In this document: positions 1 through 9,932 of the stretch, piece after piece
Layout of the letters: the number at the start of each line of letters is the position of its first letter
Position numbering within the stretch: position 1 is the first letter of the stretch
Origin: Dactylosporangium fulvum
GTDB lineage: Bacteria; Actinomycetota; Actinomycetes; Mycobacteriales; Micromonosporaceae
DNA: 64,000 nt
Assembly (NCBI RefSeq): GCF_025137375.1
Contig: NZ_CP073720.1
Location: 1,636,501-1,700,500, forward strand
Reading direction: 5' to 3'
Position numbers and translations under genes: made by a program
Notes under the pieces: model-generated
What the model was told of the DNA's origin: nothing
The model's database searches: none
What the model saw: the letters and a program-made list of their open reading frames with translations, nothing else

Positions 1-2024
1 TGTTCGGGCAGGTCAAGCGGGTCAGCTCGCGGTCGTTCATGCAGCAGCGCGGCGCGACCAAGGGCAAACGCGGCTCGCTGGTCGAGGCGGTCATCGGCGA
101 CGACAGCGGCGGGGAGATCAGCGTCACGTTCTTCAATCAGCCCTGGCGGGAGAACCAGCTGCGGCCGGGGCGCTGGGGACTGTTCTCCGGCAAGGTCGGC
201 CGCTTCAACAACAAGCTCCAGCTCAACCAGCCCGACTACCTGCTGCTCGCCGCGGGTGAGGGCGCCGCCGAGGGCGAGGAGGCCGTCGAGGAGTTCGCCG
301 GGGCGATCATCCCGGTGTATCCGGCGAGCGCCAAGGTCCCGACCTGGCGGATCGCCGCCGCCGTCCGCACGGTGCTCGACGTGCTGCCGCCCGCGACCGA
401 CCCGGTGCCGGCGACGATCCGGGCGAAGCGCAAGCTGTCCGCGCTCGACAAGGCGCTGCGCGACATCCACCGGCCCGAGTCGCAGCAGGCGCTGCACTTC
501 GCCCGGCGGCGCCTCAAGTGGGACGAGGCGTTCGCGCTGCAGCTGACGCTCGTACAACGCAAGATCCGGGCGGCCGACTGGCCCGCGACACCACGGCCGA
601 GGCGCCCGGACGGCCTGCTCGCGGCGTTCGACGCCGGCCTGCCCTACGAGCTGACCCGCGGCCAGCACGACGTCGGCGAGGAGATCGCCGCCGGCCTGTC
701 GCGGCCCCATCCGATGCACCGGCTCCTGCAGGGCGAGGTCGGCTCCGGCAAGACCCTCTGCGCGCTGCGCGCGATGCTTCAGGTCGTCGACGCCGGCGGC
801 CAGGCGGCGATGCTCGCGCCGACCGAGGTCCTGGCGGCCCAGCACTACCGCAACGTCCTGGACCTCCTCGGTGGCATGGCCCGGGCCGGCGAGCTCGACG
901 CGGCGCCGGAGGCCACCCGCGTCGCGTTGCTGACCGGCTCGCTGGGTGCGGTCGCACGCCGCCGGGTCGTCGAAGAGATCCGCGGCGGCACGGCCGGCAT
1001 CGTCGTCGGCACCCACGCCCTGCTCTACGAGGGGGTGGACTTCGCCGACCTCGGCCTGATCGTGGTCGACGAGCAGCACCGCTTCGGCGTCGAGCAGCGC
1101 GACGCCCTGCGCGCCAAGGCGGAACAGCCGCCGCACGTGCTCGTCATGACCGCCACCCCGATCCCGCGCACCGTCGCGATGACCGTCTTCGGTGACCTGG
1201 AGACCTCGGTGCTGAGCCAGCTGCCGAAGGGCCGGTCGCCGATCGCCTCCCACGTCGTGCCGGTGACGGAGAAGCCCGCGTTCCTCGACCGGGCCTGGCG
1301 GCGGCTTCGCGAGGAGGTCGCCGCCGGCCACCAGGCATACATCGTCTGCCCGCGCATCGGCGACACGAAGTCGGAGGGTGAGGACCTCGCCGGCGGCGAC
1401 GACGGCCGCCGCCCGCCGGTGGCGGTGCTCGACGTCGCGCCGGAGCTGGCGGACGGGCCGCTGCACGGCCTGCGCATCGGCGTGCTGCACGGGAAGCTGC
1501 CGGCCGACGAGAAGGACGCGGTCATGCGCTCGTTCGCGGCCGGCGACCTCGACGTGCTGGTCGCCACCACGGTGATCGAGGTCGGCGTCGACGTGCCGAA
1601 CTCCACGATGATGATGATCCTCGACGCCGACCGGTTCGGCGTCTCCCAGCTGCACCAGCTGCGCGGCCGGGTCGGCCGGGGCAGCGCACCCGGGCTCTGC
1701 CTGCTCGTCACCGAGGCGGGCGAGGGCACCCCGGCGCGCGCCCGCCTCGACGCGGTGGCGTCCACGACCGACGGGTTCAAGCTGGCCGAGCTCGACCTGG
1801 AGCAGCGCCGCGAGGGTGACGTGCTCGGCGCCGCCCAGTCCGGCCACCGCTCCCACCTGCGGCTGCTGTCCCTCCAGCGCGACGCCGAGCTGATCGGCGA
1901 GGCGCGGGTCGAGGCGATCGAGCTGCTCGAGGAGGATCCGGAGCTGGAGCGGTACCCCGGGCTGGCCGCCACGATCGCCCAACTCGTCGACGAGGAGCGG
2001 GCCGAATACCTGGAGAAGGGCTGA
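1..2024 (+). CDS. recG: ATP-dependent DNA helicase RecG (5' partial)
   Basis: RecG unwinds and reverses stalled forks and Holliday junctions. The reading frame is already open at base 3, so the N-terminus lies outside the window; about 673 residues are visible. The wedge (OB-fold) domain is followed by helicase domain 1 with Walker A GEVGSGKT, the DEQHRFG box and TATPIPRT, then helicase domain 2 with TTVIEVGVDVPN and QLHQLRGRVGRG. All of these are RecG hallmarks. The C-terminus is complete (stop at 2022-2024). rsmD follows 24 bp later on the same strand, as in many Actinobacteria. Confidence 0.95.
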   Translation, partial: FGQVKRVSSRSFMQQRGATKGKRGSLVEAVIGDDSGGEISVTFFNQPWRENQLRPGRWGLFSGKVGRFNNKLQLNQPDYLLLAAGEGAAEGEEAVEEFAGAIIPVYPASAKVPTWRIAAAVRTVLDVLPPATDPVPATIRAKRKLSALDKALRDIHRPESQQALHFARRRLKWDEAFALQLTLVQRKIRAADWPATPRPRRPDGLLAAFDAGLPYELTRGQHDVGEEIAAGLSRPHPMHRLLQGEVGSGKTLCALRAMLQVVDAGGQAAMLAPTEVLAAQHYRNVLDLLGGMARAGELDAAPEATRVALLTGSLGAVARRRVVEEIRGGTAGIVVGTHALLYEGVDFADLGLIVVDEQHRFGVEQRDALRAKAEQPPHVLVMTATPIPRTVAMTVFGDLETSVLSQLPKGRSPIASHVVPVTEKPAFLDRAWRRLREEVAAGHQAYIVCPRIGDTKSEGEDLAGGDDGRRPPVAVLDVAPELADGPLHGLRIGVLHGKLPADEKDAVMRSFAAGDLDVLVATTVIEVGVDVPNSTMMMILDADRFGVSQLHQLRGRVGRGSAPGLCLLVTEAGEGTPARARLDAVASTTDGFKLAELDLEQRREGDVLGAAQSGHRSHLRLLSLQRDAELIGEARVEAIELLEEDPELERYPGLAATIAQLVDEERAEYLEKG

Positions 2025-2048
2025 CGAGGTGGGTCTTAGGCTGAAGTC

Positions 2049-2615
2049 GTGACACGTATCGTGGCCGGGACGCTCGGCGGCCGGAGGCTGGTCGTGCCGG
2101 GCGGGCAGGGGACCCGCCCCACCTCCGACCGGGTGCGTGAGGCGCTGTTCAGCACGCTTGACACCCTCGTCGACCTCGACGGTGCCCGCTTCGCCGACCT
2201 CTACGCCGGCTCCGGCGCCGTGGGGCTGGAGGCCTGCTCGCGCGGGGCTTCGCACGTACTGCTGGCGGAGTCCGACGCCAAGGCCGCCCGGGTCGCGCGG
2301 TCCAACATCTCCACGCTCGGCGTGGGCGGCCGGGTCCGGCTCGTCGCCGACAAGGTCGAGCGGCTGCTCGCCGGCACGCCCGACGAGCCGTTCGACGTGG
2401 TGTTCATCGACCCGCCCTACGCGGTCACCGACGAGCGGGTGCGTGACGTCCTGCGGGCGCTCGTCGAGCGGTGGCTCGCCCCGGACGCCCTGGTGGTCGT
2501 CGAGCGGTCCAGCCGCGGCGTCCCGATGGCCTGGCCCGAGGGCCTCCAGGAGCACGCCGAGCGGCGGTACGGCGAGACGACCCTGTGGTATGCCCGACGC
2601 GACGCGGAAGGCTGA
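2049..2615 (+). CDS. rsmD: 16S rRNA (guanine(966)-N2)-methyltransferase RsmD
   Basis: The 188-residue protein starts at GTG 2049. It belongs to the RsmD family, which methylates G966 of 16S rRNA using S-adenosylmethionine. An SAM-binding Rossmann fold begins with the glycine-rich segment FADLYAGSGAVGLEA, and the catalytic motif FIDPPYA, typical of N2-guanine methyltransferases, is present. Length is normal for the family. It lies between recG and coaD; the rsmD-coaD pairing is widespread in bacteria and supports the call. Confidence 0.95.
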   Translation: MTRIVAGTLGGRRLVVPGGQGTRPTSDRVREALFSTLDTLVDLDGARFADLYAGSGAVGLEACSRGASHVLLAESDAKAARVARSNISTLGVGGRVRLVADKVERLLAGTPDEPFDVVFIDPPYAVTDERVRDVLRALVERWLAPDALVVVERSSRGVPMAWPEGLQEHAERRYGETTLWYARRDAEG

Positions 2616-2673
2616 CGTGGACCCTGCCCGGTCCTTTGGTACGGTCCCCGCTCATGAGGCTTGGGCTGGTGCA

Positions 2674-3171
2674 ATGAGGCGCGCGGTCTGTCCGGGTTCG
2701 TTCGACCCGGTCACGAACGGGCACCTCGACATCGTCGGGCGGGCATCGAAGATGTTCGACGAGGTTGTCGTTGCTGTGCTGATCAATCAGAGCAAAGCGG
2801 GGCTGTTCACCGTCGACGAGCGACTGGAGATGCTCGCGGAGGTGACCGCGCCCTACGCCAATGTCAGGGTCGACGCCTTCCAGGGCCTGCTGGTCGACTT
2901 CTGCCACGCCAACGAGATCACCGCGATCGTCAAGGGCGTCCGGGTCGCCAGCGACTTCGACTACGAGTTGCAGATGGCCCAGATGAACCTGGGGCTCGGC
3001 GGCATCGAGACGCTCTTCATGCCGACCAACCCCAAGTTCTCGTTCGTCTCCTCGAGCCTGATCAAAGAGGTCGCCAAGTGGGGCGGCGACGTTTCGCCGC
3101 ATGTACCCGATCTCGTGGCGAATCGGCTGCAGGAGCGGTTCGCCTCCGGCCGTGATCCGTCGCGAAACTGA
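2674..3171 (+). CDS. coaD: phosphopantetheine adenylyltransferase
   Basis: The 165-residue enzyme catalyses the penultimate step of coenzyme A synthesis, 4'-phosphopantetheine plus ATP to dephospho-CoA. The nucleotidyltransferase (T/H)xGH motif is seen as TNGH at residues 14-17, after the P-loop-like PGSFDP segment. Near the C-terminus, FVSSSLIKEVAKWGGD is the expected CoaD signature. The frame is open further upstream, but ATG 2674 gives the canonical MRRAVCPGSFDP start and the usual family length, so it is preferred. Confidence 0.96.
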   Translation: MRRAVCPGSFDPVTNGHLDIVGRASKMFDEVVVAVLINQSKAGLFTVDERLEMLAEVTAPYANVRVDAFQGLLVDFCHANEITAIVKGVRVASDFDYELQMAQMNLGLGGIETLFMPTNPKFSFVSSSLIKEVAKWGGDVSPHVPDLVANRLQERFASGRDPSRN

Positions 3172-3258
3172 GCAGAAACCAGAGTGGCGATGGAGCGGCA
3201 TCATGGTTTGGGCCGCATGATGGTTACGTCGTTCGACATTGGACAGGAGTGACCGCAG

Positions 3259-3759
3259 GTGGATCCGCTCGAGAACATCGACCAGATCATCGCGCTGGTT
3301 GAGGGTGCACGGTCGGCGCCGATGTCGCGGAGCAACTTCGTGTTCGACCGGGCCGAGATGATCAACCTCCTCGACCAGTTGCGCGCCGATCTGCCGGGTG
3401 AACTTCGGCGGGCCACCGCGTTGCTCGAGGAGCGGGACAAGATCGTCGACGCCGGGCGGCGCGAGGCCGAGCGGATCATCGCGGAGGCGGAGGCGGAGCA
3501 CGCCCGGCTCGTCTCGATCAACGAGATCGTCGTCTCTGCCGAGCACGAGGCGTCTCGGATGATCAACGAGGCGCGCGCGGAGACCCAGCGGCTGCGCGAC
3601 GAGGTCGACGACTACGTCGACACGGCCTTGGCCAACTTCGAGCAGTTCCTGACCAGGTCGCTCGCCTCCATCGAGCGCGGCCGGGACAAGATGCACGCCC
3701 TGCGGGAGATCGGCTCCTTCACCCCGTCCGGCGAGGACGATCGGCCGTTGCCGTTCTGA
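3259..3759 (+). CDS. SepIVA-like septation / DivIVA-family coiled-coil protein
   Basis: This 166-residue protein starts at GTG 3259 behind a GGACAGGAG ribosome binding site. It is mostly a charged coiled coil rich in Ala, Glu and Arg (about residues 45-140). The N-terminus (DPLENIDQIIALVEGARSAP) and FDRAEMINLLDQLRADLP resemble mycobacterial SepIVA (Rv2927c), a DivIVA-domain factor of septation and cell elongation. In Mycobacterium SepIVA also sits just upstream of the DUF177 gene, and the order is the same here. The role in septum and envelope synthesis is inferred from homology and synteny; no enzymatic motif is visible. Confidence 0.8.
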   Translation: MDPLENIDQIIALVEGARSAPMSRSNFVFDRAEMINLLDQLRADLPGELRRATALLEERDKIVDAGRREAERIIAEAEAEHARLVSINEIVVSAEHEASRMINEARAETQRLRDEVDDYVDTALANFEQFLTRSLASIERGRDKMHALREIGSFTPSGEDDRPLPF

Positions 3760-3856
3760 GATGCGCCCGGGGAAGCGGTAGGGTAGGGGCGATTCGACGG
3801 AAGATCTGCCGCTCGGGTAGCCTTGTCCGTCGGCCCTGCCTGGCCGGAGTCTGAAG

Positions 3857-4420
3857 ATGCCACACCAACAGCACCCGCAACTGGATCCCCGGTCGCCGCT
3901 GGTCCTCGAGACGAGAGACCTCCCACGCCGACCGGGCGCTCTGCACGCGATCTCGCGGAAGGTGCCGGCCCCGGAGGACCTCGGTCTGGAGCTGATCGGC
4001 GTGCCCCAGGGCGCCGAGCTCTACCTCCAGTTGCGCATGGAGTCGGTGTCCGAAGGCGTTCTCGTCTCCGGCACCGTCACCGGCCCGCTGGCGGGTGAGT
4101 GCGGACGCTGCCTACGTCCGATCAGTGACACGCTGGAAGTCCCGATCCAAGAGTTCTATGCCTACAAGCACAGCACCACGGACGAGACGACCGACGAGGA
4201 CGAGGTCGGACGGCTACAGGGCGACCTGATCGACCTGGAGCCGGCACTGCGGGACGCGGTGGTGCTCGCCCTGGCCGCCAACCCCGTATGCCGCGAAGAC
4301 TGCCCAGGGCTGTGCCCCGACTGCGGGGTGCCGCTCGACGAACTGCCCGAGGGACACAGCCACGAGCAGCTCGACCCGCGCTGGGCCGCCCTGTCCCAGA
4401 TCAAGACGTCAGAGGAGTAA
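3857..4420 (+). CDS. YceD family protein (DUF177)
   Basis: The 187-residue YceD/DUF177 protein is encoded directly upstream of rpmF, as yceD is in most bacteria. The family is linked to 23S rRNA or ribosome maturation, with an incompletely defined role. Four C-terminal cysteines are arranged as a likely zinc site (CREDCPGLCPDCG, about residues 148-160), preceded by the CGRC motif near residue 78. An acidic tail follows. The stop codon is 5 bp before the rpmF start, so the two are probably co-transcribed and translationally linked. Confidence 0.88.
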   Translation: MPHQQHPQLDPRSPLVLETRDLPRRPGALHAISRKVPAPEDLGLELIGVPQGAELYLQLRMESVSEGVLVSGTVTGPLAGECGRCLRPISDTLEVPIQEFYAYKHSTTDETTDEDEVGRLQGDLIDLEPALRDAVVLALAANPVCREDCPGLCPDCGVPLDELPEGHSHEQLDPRWAALSQIKTSEE

Positions 4421-4425
4421 GACCC

Positions 4426-4599
4426 GTGGCCGTTCCCAAGCGGAAGATGTCGCGCAGCAACACCCGGTCGCGCCGGAGCCAGTGGAAAGCCGTCGCGGTC
4501 TCCACGCAGCCGTGCCCCCAGTGCCGCTCGCCGAAGCTGCCCCACGCTGCCTGCTCGGTCTGCGGCACGTACAACGGCCGCCAGGTCATCGAGGTCTGA
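4426..4599 (+). CDS. rpmF: 50S ribosomal protein L32
   Basis: L32 is a 57-residue component of the large ribosomal subunit. The protein starts AVPKRKMSRSNTRSRRSQWK after a GTG initiator. It contains the zinc-ribbon cysteines CPQC and CSVCG, so this is a zinc-containing (C+) paralogue and not a cysteine-free form. GTG 4426 is the only start giving the conserved N-terminus. It lies in the DUF177-rpmF-plsX-rnc cluster. Confidence 0.96.
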   Translation: MAVPKRKMSRSNTRSRRSQWKAVAVSTQPCPQCRSPKLPHAACSVCGTYNGRQVIEV

Positions 4600-4612
4600 T
4601 CACCGGGTCCGG

Positions 4613-5629
4613 GTGACGCGATCCGACCGATCGCCGCACGGCGGGGTTTTCCCGTCCGGCGTCGCGCGGATCGCCGTCGACCTCCTCGGCGGGGATGGGG
4701 CTCCCGCCGTCGTGGTTGACGGCGCTCTGCGTGCATGCAGCGCCGATCCAGACCTCCACCTCATCCTCGTCGGGCCGCAAGCAGCGGCGGACGAGGTCAT
4801 CGGCGCGCTCGCGGTCGCAGACCGTGAGCGCGTCAGTGTCATCGTGGTCGAGGGCCACATCGGCATGGCCGATGCCCCGTTGCGCAACATCCGCCGGGAG
4901 ACGACGGTGCGGGCCACCGCCGAGGCCGTCTACGCCGGCCGGGCACACGGCATGGTCTCGGCCGGGTCGAGCGGCGCTGCCGTCGCCGCGTCCTCGCACG
5001 TCCTGGGCCGCCTCCGCGGTGTCCGCCGGCCGGGGCTCGCCGCCGCGCTGCCCACCCCGCACGGCCCGGTCCTGCTCGTGGACGTCGGGGTGACCCTCGA
5101 CGCGACGATGCTGGAGCTCGTCCAGCACGCGGTGCTCGGCGCCGCCTACGCCGTCGCCGCACTCAAGATCCAGAAGCCGCGCGTGGGCCTGCTGTCCATC
5201 GGCAGCGAGCCCGGCAAGGGCGATCGCCTGCGCCGCGCGGTCTCCATCGCACTCTCGGACATCCCGCTGCCGGCCGGCGGTCGGTACGTCGGCCTGGTCC
5301 AGGGCCACGACGTGCCGCAGGGCGGCCCGGCCGACGTCGTGGTGACCGACGGCTTCACCGGAAACGTCCTGCTCAAGGGCATCGAGGGGGCCCTGCGGGG
5401 CACCCGTGGCCACGAGGCGGCCGCCGTGCTGCTCGGCGTCGTCGGCGACGTCGTGGTCTGCCACGGCTCCGCCACCGGCGCCGACATCGCCGACGGCATC
5501 ACCCTCGCTGCCCGTCTGCACCGCGACCGCATCATCCCCGCGGTCGCGGGGCTCGCCGACGATCTGCTGACCGAACTCTCCTCGGCCGGCGGCCTCACCA
5601 TCCGTGACGCACTGGGAGAGCGCTCGTGA
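4613..5629 (+). CDS. plsX: phosphate acyltransferase PlsX
   Basis: PlsX converts acyl-ACP to acyl-phosphate for phosphatidic acid synthesis. The 338-residue protein begins at GTG 4613. Family landmarks are the N-terminal [11 protein letters not shown] (usually DxMGGD) and the signature [14 protein letters not shown] near residue 245. The segment around the first motif carries LGGD where many homologues have MGGD, a mild variation. The stop overlaps the rnc start by 4 bases (GTGA), so translation is coupled to rnc. Confidence 0.93.
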   Translation: MTRSDRSPHGGVFPSGVARIAVDLLGGDGAPAVVVDGALRACSADPDLHLILVGPQAAADEVIGALAVADRERVSVIVVEGHIGMADAPLRNIRRETTVRATAEAVYAGRAHGMVSAGSSGAAVAASSHVLGRLRGVRRPGLAAALPTPHGPVLLVDVGVTLDATMLELVQHAVLGAAYAVAALKIQKPRVGLLSIGSEPGKGDRLRRAVSIALSDIPLPAGGRYVGLVQGHDVPQGGPADVVVTDGFTGNVLLKGIEGALRGTRGHEAAAVLLGVVGDVVVCHGSATGADIADGITLAARLHRDRIIPAVAGLADDLLTELSSAGGLTIRDALGERS

Positions 5630-6393
5630 AGAAACCGACCCAACTCGAGGCCGCCTTCGGCGTCGACTTCGACCCCGACATGCTGCGGCGTGCGCTCACC
5701 CACCGGTCCTACGCCTACGAGAACGGCGGCCTGCCCACCAACGAGCGGCTGGAGTTCCTCGGCGACGCGGTCCTCGGTGTGGTGATCACCACCGCCCTGT
5801 TCCACAACCACCCCGACCTGGCCGAGGGCCAGCTCGCCAAGCTGCGGGCCAGTGTGGTCAACATGCGGGCCCTCGCCGACGTCGCCCGCCGGCTCGGCCC
5901 GGAGGGCATCGGCCCCTACCTCCTGCTCGGCAAGGGCGAGGAGGCCACCGGAGGGCGGGACAAGGCGAGCATCCTCGCCGACACGCTCGAGGCGCTCATC
6001 GGCGCGATCTACCTGCAGTACGGCCTGGACACCACCGCGCAGGTGATCCACAAGCTGTTCGACGGGCTGATGGCGGAGGCCGCGCTCCGTGGCGCAGGGC
6101 TCGACTGGAAGACCAGCCTCCAGGAGCTCACCGCCGGCCGTGGCCTGGGCGTCCCCGAGTACCGCATCGACGAGGAAGGGCCCGACCACGCCAAGAAGTT
6201 CACCGCCTGGGTGATCGTGGCCAAGCGGCGGTACGGCGGCGCGCAGGGCGGCAGCAAGAAGGAGGCCGAGCAGCGGGCCGCCGAGGCTGCCTGGAAGGAA
6301 CTGTCCGCACGGCCGGTCGCCGACGAGGGGCAGGCCGACGAACCCAAGCCAGCGGAGACCGAAACCCCCGATGATGACAACGCCGGTCACTGA
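5626..6393 (+). CDS. rnc: ribonuclease III
   Basis: This 255-residue double-strand-specific endoribonuclease processes rRNA precursors and structured mRNAs. The nuclease signature [14 protein letters not shown] lies at residues 40-53. The C-terminal double-stranded RNA binding domain (about residues 160-232) ends with [20 protein letters not shown] proline/glutamate-rich tail follows. The GTG start overlaps the plsX stop, and the last 23 bases overlap the next gene. Confidence 0.96.
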   Translation: MKKPTQLEAAFGVDFDPDMLRRALTHRSYAYENGGLPTNERLEFLGDAVLGVVITTALFHNHPDLAEGQLAKLRASVVNMRALADVARRLGPEGIGPYLLLGKGEEATGGRDKASILADTLEALIGAIYLQYGLDTTAQVIHKLFDGLMAEAALRGAGLDWKTSLQELTAGRGLGVPEYRIDEEGPDHAKKFTAWVIVAKRRYGGAQGGSKKEAEQRAAEAAWKELSARPVADEGQADEPKPAETETPDDDNAGH

Positions 6394-7531
6394 GGTTGTC
6401 CAGCGACACAAATCGATACTGCTGGCGTACCCCCTGGGGCTGTACGCGCTGAGCCGCCTCCTCCAGCTGCTCTTCGTCTGGTGGATGGCGGACGACGGCA
6501 AGGTCCGTGACCGGCTGCTCGCCTGGGACGGCGGGCACTTCATCCGCGTCGCCGAAGAGGGCTATCCGACCGGGTACACGTACAACGCCGAGAGCATGCT
6601 GGTCGGCAACGGCCTGGCATTCTTCCCCGGCTACCCGATGCTCGTCCGGCTGACGCACTTCGTCACGCGGCTCGACTACGGCACCGCCGCGATCACCGTG
6701 TCGTGGATCGCCGGAGGCTTCGCCGCGGTCCTGATGTGCGCCCTCGGCACCCGGTTGTACGACGAGCGGGTCGGCCTGGTGCTCACCGCGCTGTTCTGCG
6801 CCCAGCCGATGTCGATGGCGCTGTCGATGGCCTACTCGGAGGCGCTGTTCACCGCGCTCGTCGCCGGCATGCTGCTGTGCGCGCACCGCGGCGACTGGCT
6901 CCCGGCCGGGCTGCTCGGGCTCGGCGCCGCCCTGACCCGGCCGACGGGCGCCGCGGCCGCCGTCGCGCTCGCCGTCGCGGCCGGACTGGCCGTCTACAAG
7001 GGGCGGCAGGAGGGCGGCACAGACCGTGTCGCCCCGTGGAAACCGGTGCTGGCGGCCGCGACCGCACTGGCCGGTGTGCCCGCCTACCTGCTGTGGGTCG
7101 GCATGCGTGTCGGTGATCTCGGCGCGTGGTTCGACATCCAGACGGCCGGCTGGGGCACGACGTTCGACTACGGCCGGTCCAGCCTGATGTTCGTCCGCGA
7201 CGCACTGCGCGACGGCGAGGGCTGGGTCCAGGTCAGCGTCGCCTGGATGCTCATCGGCGCGGTGATCGCCGCCGCCGTGGCCGTCACCATGAAGGTCTGG
7301 CCGCCCCTGACGGTGTACGGCCTGATCGTCCTCGTGCTGGTCGTCGGCCAGGGCGGCTACTACCACTCCAAGCCCCGCCTGCTGGTCCCGGCGCTGCTGA
7401 TCCTCGTCCCGCCGGCGGTGGCGCTCGGCAGGGCGAAGCCGCGCACGGTGGCGCTAGTCTTGGCGGCCTGCGGTGCGTTCGGGCTGTGGTACGGCTCGTA
7501 TCTGATCACCGTCTGGCATTACGCGATCTAA
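6371..7531 (+). CDS. PIG-V-like membrane mannosyltransferase
   Basis: This 386-residue polytopic membrane protein has about 8-10 hydrophobic segments. It matches the Mannosyl_trans2/PIG-V type of GT-C glycosyltransferase: an early luminal loop reads [16 protein letters not shown], where the acidic WD pair is the usual catalytic and metal-binding feature, followed by [11 protein letters not shown]. Such enzymes use polyprenyl-phosphate-mannose outside the membrane. The acceptor is unknown here, with cell-wall glycolipids or glycoproteins being plausible. It starts inside rnc (23-base overlap; ATG 6374 is also possible) and ends just before mutM. Confidence 0.8.
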   Translation: MMTTPVTEVVQRHKSILLAYPLGLYALSRLLQLLFVWWMADDGKVRDRLLAWDGGHFIRVAEEGYPTGYTYNAESMLVGNGLAFFPGYPMLVRLTHFVTRLDYGTAAITVSWIAGGFAAVLMCALGTRLYDERVGLVLTALFCAQPMSMALSMAYSEALFTALVAGMLLCAHRGDWLPAGLLGLGAALTRPTGAAAAVALAVAAGLAVYKGRQEGGTDRVAPWKPVLAAATALAGVPAYLLWVGMRVGDLGAWFDIQTAGWGTTFDYGRSSLMFVRDALRDGEGWVQVSVAWMLIGAVIAAAVAVTMKVWPPLTVYGLIVLVLVVGQGGYYHSKPRLLVPALLILVPPAVALGRAKPRTVALVLAACGAFGLWYGSYLITVWHYAI

Positions 7532-7539
7532 GGACTCCT

Positions 7540-8391
7540 ATGCCTGAACTGCCCGAGGTCGAGACCGTCCGCCGTGGCCTCGACAAGTGGGTGTCCGGTC
7601 GGCGTATCGCCACCGCCGAGGTGCTGCACCCGCGGGCGATCCGCCGCCACCTGCCCGGCGCGGTCCACTTCGCCGACGTGCTCGCCGGTCGGCGGGTCGG
7701 GGCGGTGATGCGGCGCGGGAAGTACCTCTGGCTGCCCCTCGACGACGAGGACGCCCTCATCGGCCACCTCGGCATGTCCGGCCAGCTGCTGCTGCAGCCG
7801 GCCGAGGCCCCGCCGGAGACGCACCTGCGGGTGCGGTTCACGTTCGACGACGACGGCCCGGAGCTGCGCTTCGTCGACCAGCGCACGTTCGGCGGCCTCA
7901 GCGTGTCGACGGGCGGCGCCGTCCTGCCGGCCGAGCTGGCGCACATCGCGCTCGACCCGGTCGACCCGCTGTTCGTCGACGACGCGTTCGTGGAGGCCAT
8001 GCGCCGCCGCCGTACGGAGGTCAAGCGGGCCCTGCTGGACCAGACCCTGATCTCGGGCGTGGGCAACATCTACGCCGACGAGGCGCTGTGGCGGGCCTCG
8101 TTGCACGGCGTGCGGGACACGTCGCAGCTGACCCGCCCGGCGATCCGCCGCCTGCTGGGCCACGTCCGTGACGTGCTGAACGAGGCGATCGGGCAGGGCG
8201 GGACAAGTTTCGACGCGCTTTATGTCAACGTGAACGGCGAAAGCGGATACTTCGACCGGTCGCTGAATGCGTACGGCCGGGAGGGCCTCCCCTGCAAGCG
8301 GTGCGGCACCCCGATCCGCCGTGAGGCATTCATGAACCGGTCGTCGTTCTCGTGCCCGAAATGCCAACCCCGTCCGCGCCGCCCTCTATAG
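7540..8391 (+). CDS. mutM: formamidopyrimidine-DNA glycosylase
   Basis: The 283-residue Fpg/MutM base-excision enzyme removes 8-oxoguanine and ring-opened purines and has AP-lyase activity. After Met removal, the catalytic N-terminal [13 protein letters not shown] is intact, with Pro1 as the Schiff-base nucleophile and Glu2. A conserved lysine lies in [21 protein letters not shown] precedes the C-terminal zinc finger CKRCGTPI...CPKC. The frame is open upstream, but ATG 7540 gives the mandatory Pro-Glu start. It is the last gene of the rpmF-mutM block. Confidence 0.96.
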   Translation: MPELPEVETVRRGLDKWVSGRRIATAEVLHPRAIRRHLPGAVHFADVLAGRRVGAVMRRGKYLWLPLDDEDALIGHLGMSGQLLLQPAEAPPETHLRVRFTFDDDGPELRFVDQRTFGGLSVSTGGAVLPAELAHIALDPVDPLFVDDAFVEAMRRRRTEVKRALLDQTLISGVGNIYADEALWRASLHGVRDTSQLTRPAIRRLLGHVRDVLNEAIGQGGTSFDALYVNVNGESGYFDRSLNAYGREGLPCKRCGTPIRREAFMNRSSFSCPKCQPRPRRPL

Positions 8392-8502
8392 GCGGCGGTC
8401 GCTGATCCGGCTGTTGTCGGCGGCTTTTGTACGGCGGGCGGTTTTCTCGGAGCGATCAGCCTCCGTTCGCGGCGCGATCTGTCGCGGATCGCCTTTGCGG
8501 GC

Positions 8503-9288
8503 TCAGGCGCCCGCTGCCGGGCCCCATACGGCTGCCGCCGTCGGGGCCGCGTTGAACTGGCGGTGCGGGCGGGGGCGGCGGGGGAGCGGCGTGGGCTTGC
8601 TCAGCTCGCCGAGACTCGGGCCCAGGCCGCACCAGGCGGGCAGGTCCGCGTACGGATCCGGGGCGCCCAGGTCCGTCACCAGGCCGAAGCCTGCCCCGCG
8701 GGTCACCTGCAGCCGCGCCGCCGTGTCGAGATCCCACGGCGGAACCGCGTGCACCAGGTGCCCGTCGCCGGGGCGGGCCCCCTCGCACGACCAGCGGCGG
8801 TACTCGCGCCAGCTGCCGTCGAACACACACACCGGGATGCCCAGGTCGCGGTACGCGTCGTCCGGTGGCTCGCCGGGGTTCAGCACGACGTCCGGCAGGC
8901 CCGCGCGGGTCGCGGCCTGTGCGGCGACGGCTACCGGGCCGATCGCGTACGGACTGACGGGCGTGCGGTCGAGGAACACCCCGCGGACCGGGTATCCGGC
9001 CCAGCGGTACACGTCGGCGCGGATCTGGCCGACGGGCCGGGTGCCGTAGTCGACGTCGACGTAGCCGAGCAGCCGCGTGCCGGCCGCCTCGAGGCGGCTC
9101 ATGGCAGCCGTCCACAACGGGTCACGGCCGCTGCCGGGCCCGTGCGCCACGTCGACGACGACGGTGAATGCCGGACCGTGTCCCGCGATGATCTCCCATG
9201 CGTGCGGCCGGGCGAGCGGATGCGCCCGCAGTGGCAGGAGCGTCGGAACCCGGTCCACGACCGGACTAACGATGCTGGGCCCCCTCAA
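8503..9288 (-). CDS. spherulation-specific family 4-like protein
   Basis: The protein is up to 261 residues. The segment from about 18 to 115 resembles Spherulin4 (a TIM-barrel, glycoside-hydrolase-like family): AWEIIAGHGPAFTVVVDVAH, then GPGSGRD, TRLLGYVDVDYGTRP and VRGVFLDRTP, which match the family's NPxSGPG, GYVxTxYGxR and GxFxDE blocks. No signal peptide is obvious. The start is uncertain: TTG 9288 overlaps the stop of the upstream CAP gene (TTGA), and GTG 9258 is an alternative. Some family members act in exopolysaccharide hydrolysis; the function here is not established. Confidence 0.65.
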   Translation of the reverse strand: MRGPSIVSPVVDRVPTLLPLRAHPLARPHAWEIIAGHGPAFTVVVDVAHGPGSGRDPLWTAAMSRLEAAGTRLLGYVDVDYGTRPVGQIRADVYRWAGYPVRGVFLDRTPVSPYAIGPVAVAAQAATRAGLPDVVLNPGEPPDDAYRDLGIPVCVFDGSWREYRRWSCEGARPGDGHLVHAVPPWDLDTAARLQVTRGAGFGLVTDLGAPDPYADLPAWCGLGPSLGELSKPTPLPRRPRPHRQFNAAPTAAAVWGPAAGA

Positions 9289-9932
9289 GCACGGCCGGTG
9301 TCCACGGTCCAGTAAGCCGTGCGGCCGCGCATCGCGGCGCCGACACCGATCGATCTGATGTCGCAGTCGACCAGCACGTCGCGGTCGTTGTCGTTGCGCA
9401 GCCAGCCCTTGACCACGTCGCCCGCGTCGCCGCCCCGCGCGGTCAGCTCGTCGGCGAATTCCGAATAGCCGGCCTTTTTTGCGCGTGCCGCCGGATCGCT
9501 GCCGTCACTGCCCCTGCTGCCGGTGACGTTGTTGACCGCCATGTCCGCGCTGTGTGCCCGTGCGGTGGTGCGCAGCTGGGCATTCATGCGGACCGGCTCG
9601 CATTTCTCCTTCCGCCGTTCATTGTTCACGAGTTGTACGACCCGGTCTTCGTAATTCGCATTGAAATTTGCGGAAACGAGTGTGGGTGCGGCGCTGCTCG
9701 GTTTCCCGGCCGGGGACGCGGATTGCGGGGGCGAGGCGGAGATGGGCTCGCCGGCCTGCTCCACGACGGTTTCCGGCGCGGCCGGTTGCGCATTGCTGGT
9801 GCTCGGTTCACCGTCGGTGAGAGCGGGAATGATCACCGCACCCATGCCGAAGAGGACCAGCACGCCGGTGGCGATCGCGGCGATGCCGACGGGGCCGAGC
9901 CGGTCCACGAGACCGGGCTGCGGCGCTGTCAT
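9285..9932 (-). CDS. membrane-anchored CAP-domain (SCP/PR1) protein
   Basis: The protein has 215 residues. A single N-terminal membrane segment (about residues 14-36) is followed by a Ser/Pro/Ala-rich linker and a C-terminal CAP domain beginning VQLVNNERRKEKCEPV, with the characteristic ARAHSADMAVNN helix. It is predicted to sit outside the membrane; the biochemical role of bacterial CAP proteins is mostly unknown. ATG 9932 has a GGGAGA ribosome binding site 7 bases upstream and is preferred over a start 40 codons earlier. It is probably co-transcribed with the spherulin-4-like gene. Confidence 0.75.
   Translation of the reverse strand: MTAPQPGLVDRLGPVGIAAIATGVLVLFGMGAVIIPALTDGEPSTSNAQPAAPETVVEQAGEPISASPPQSASPAGKPSSAAPTLVSANFNANYEDRVVQLVNNERRKEKCEPVRMNAQLRTTARAHSADMAVNNVTGSRGSDGSDPAARAKKAGYSEFADELTARGGDAGDVVKGWLRNDNDRDVLVDCDIRSIGVGAAMRGRTAYWTVDTGRA

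Noticed and set aside
8414..9315. Plus-strand frames opposite the spherulin-4 and CAP genes
   Set aside because: They lack domains and oppose minus-strand genes that have recognisable family blocks.
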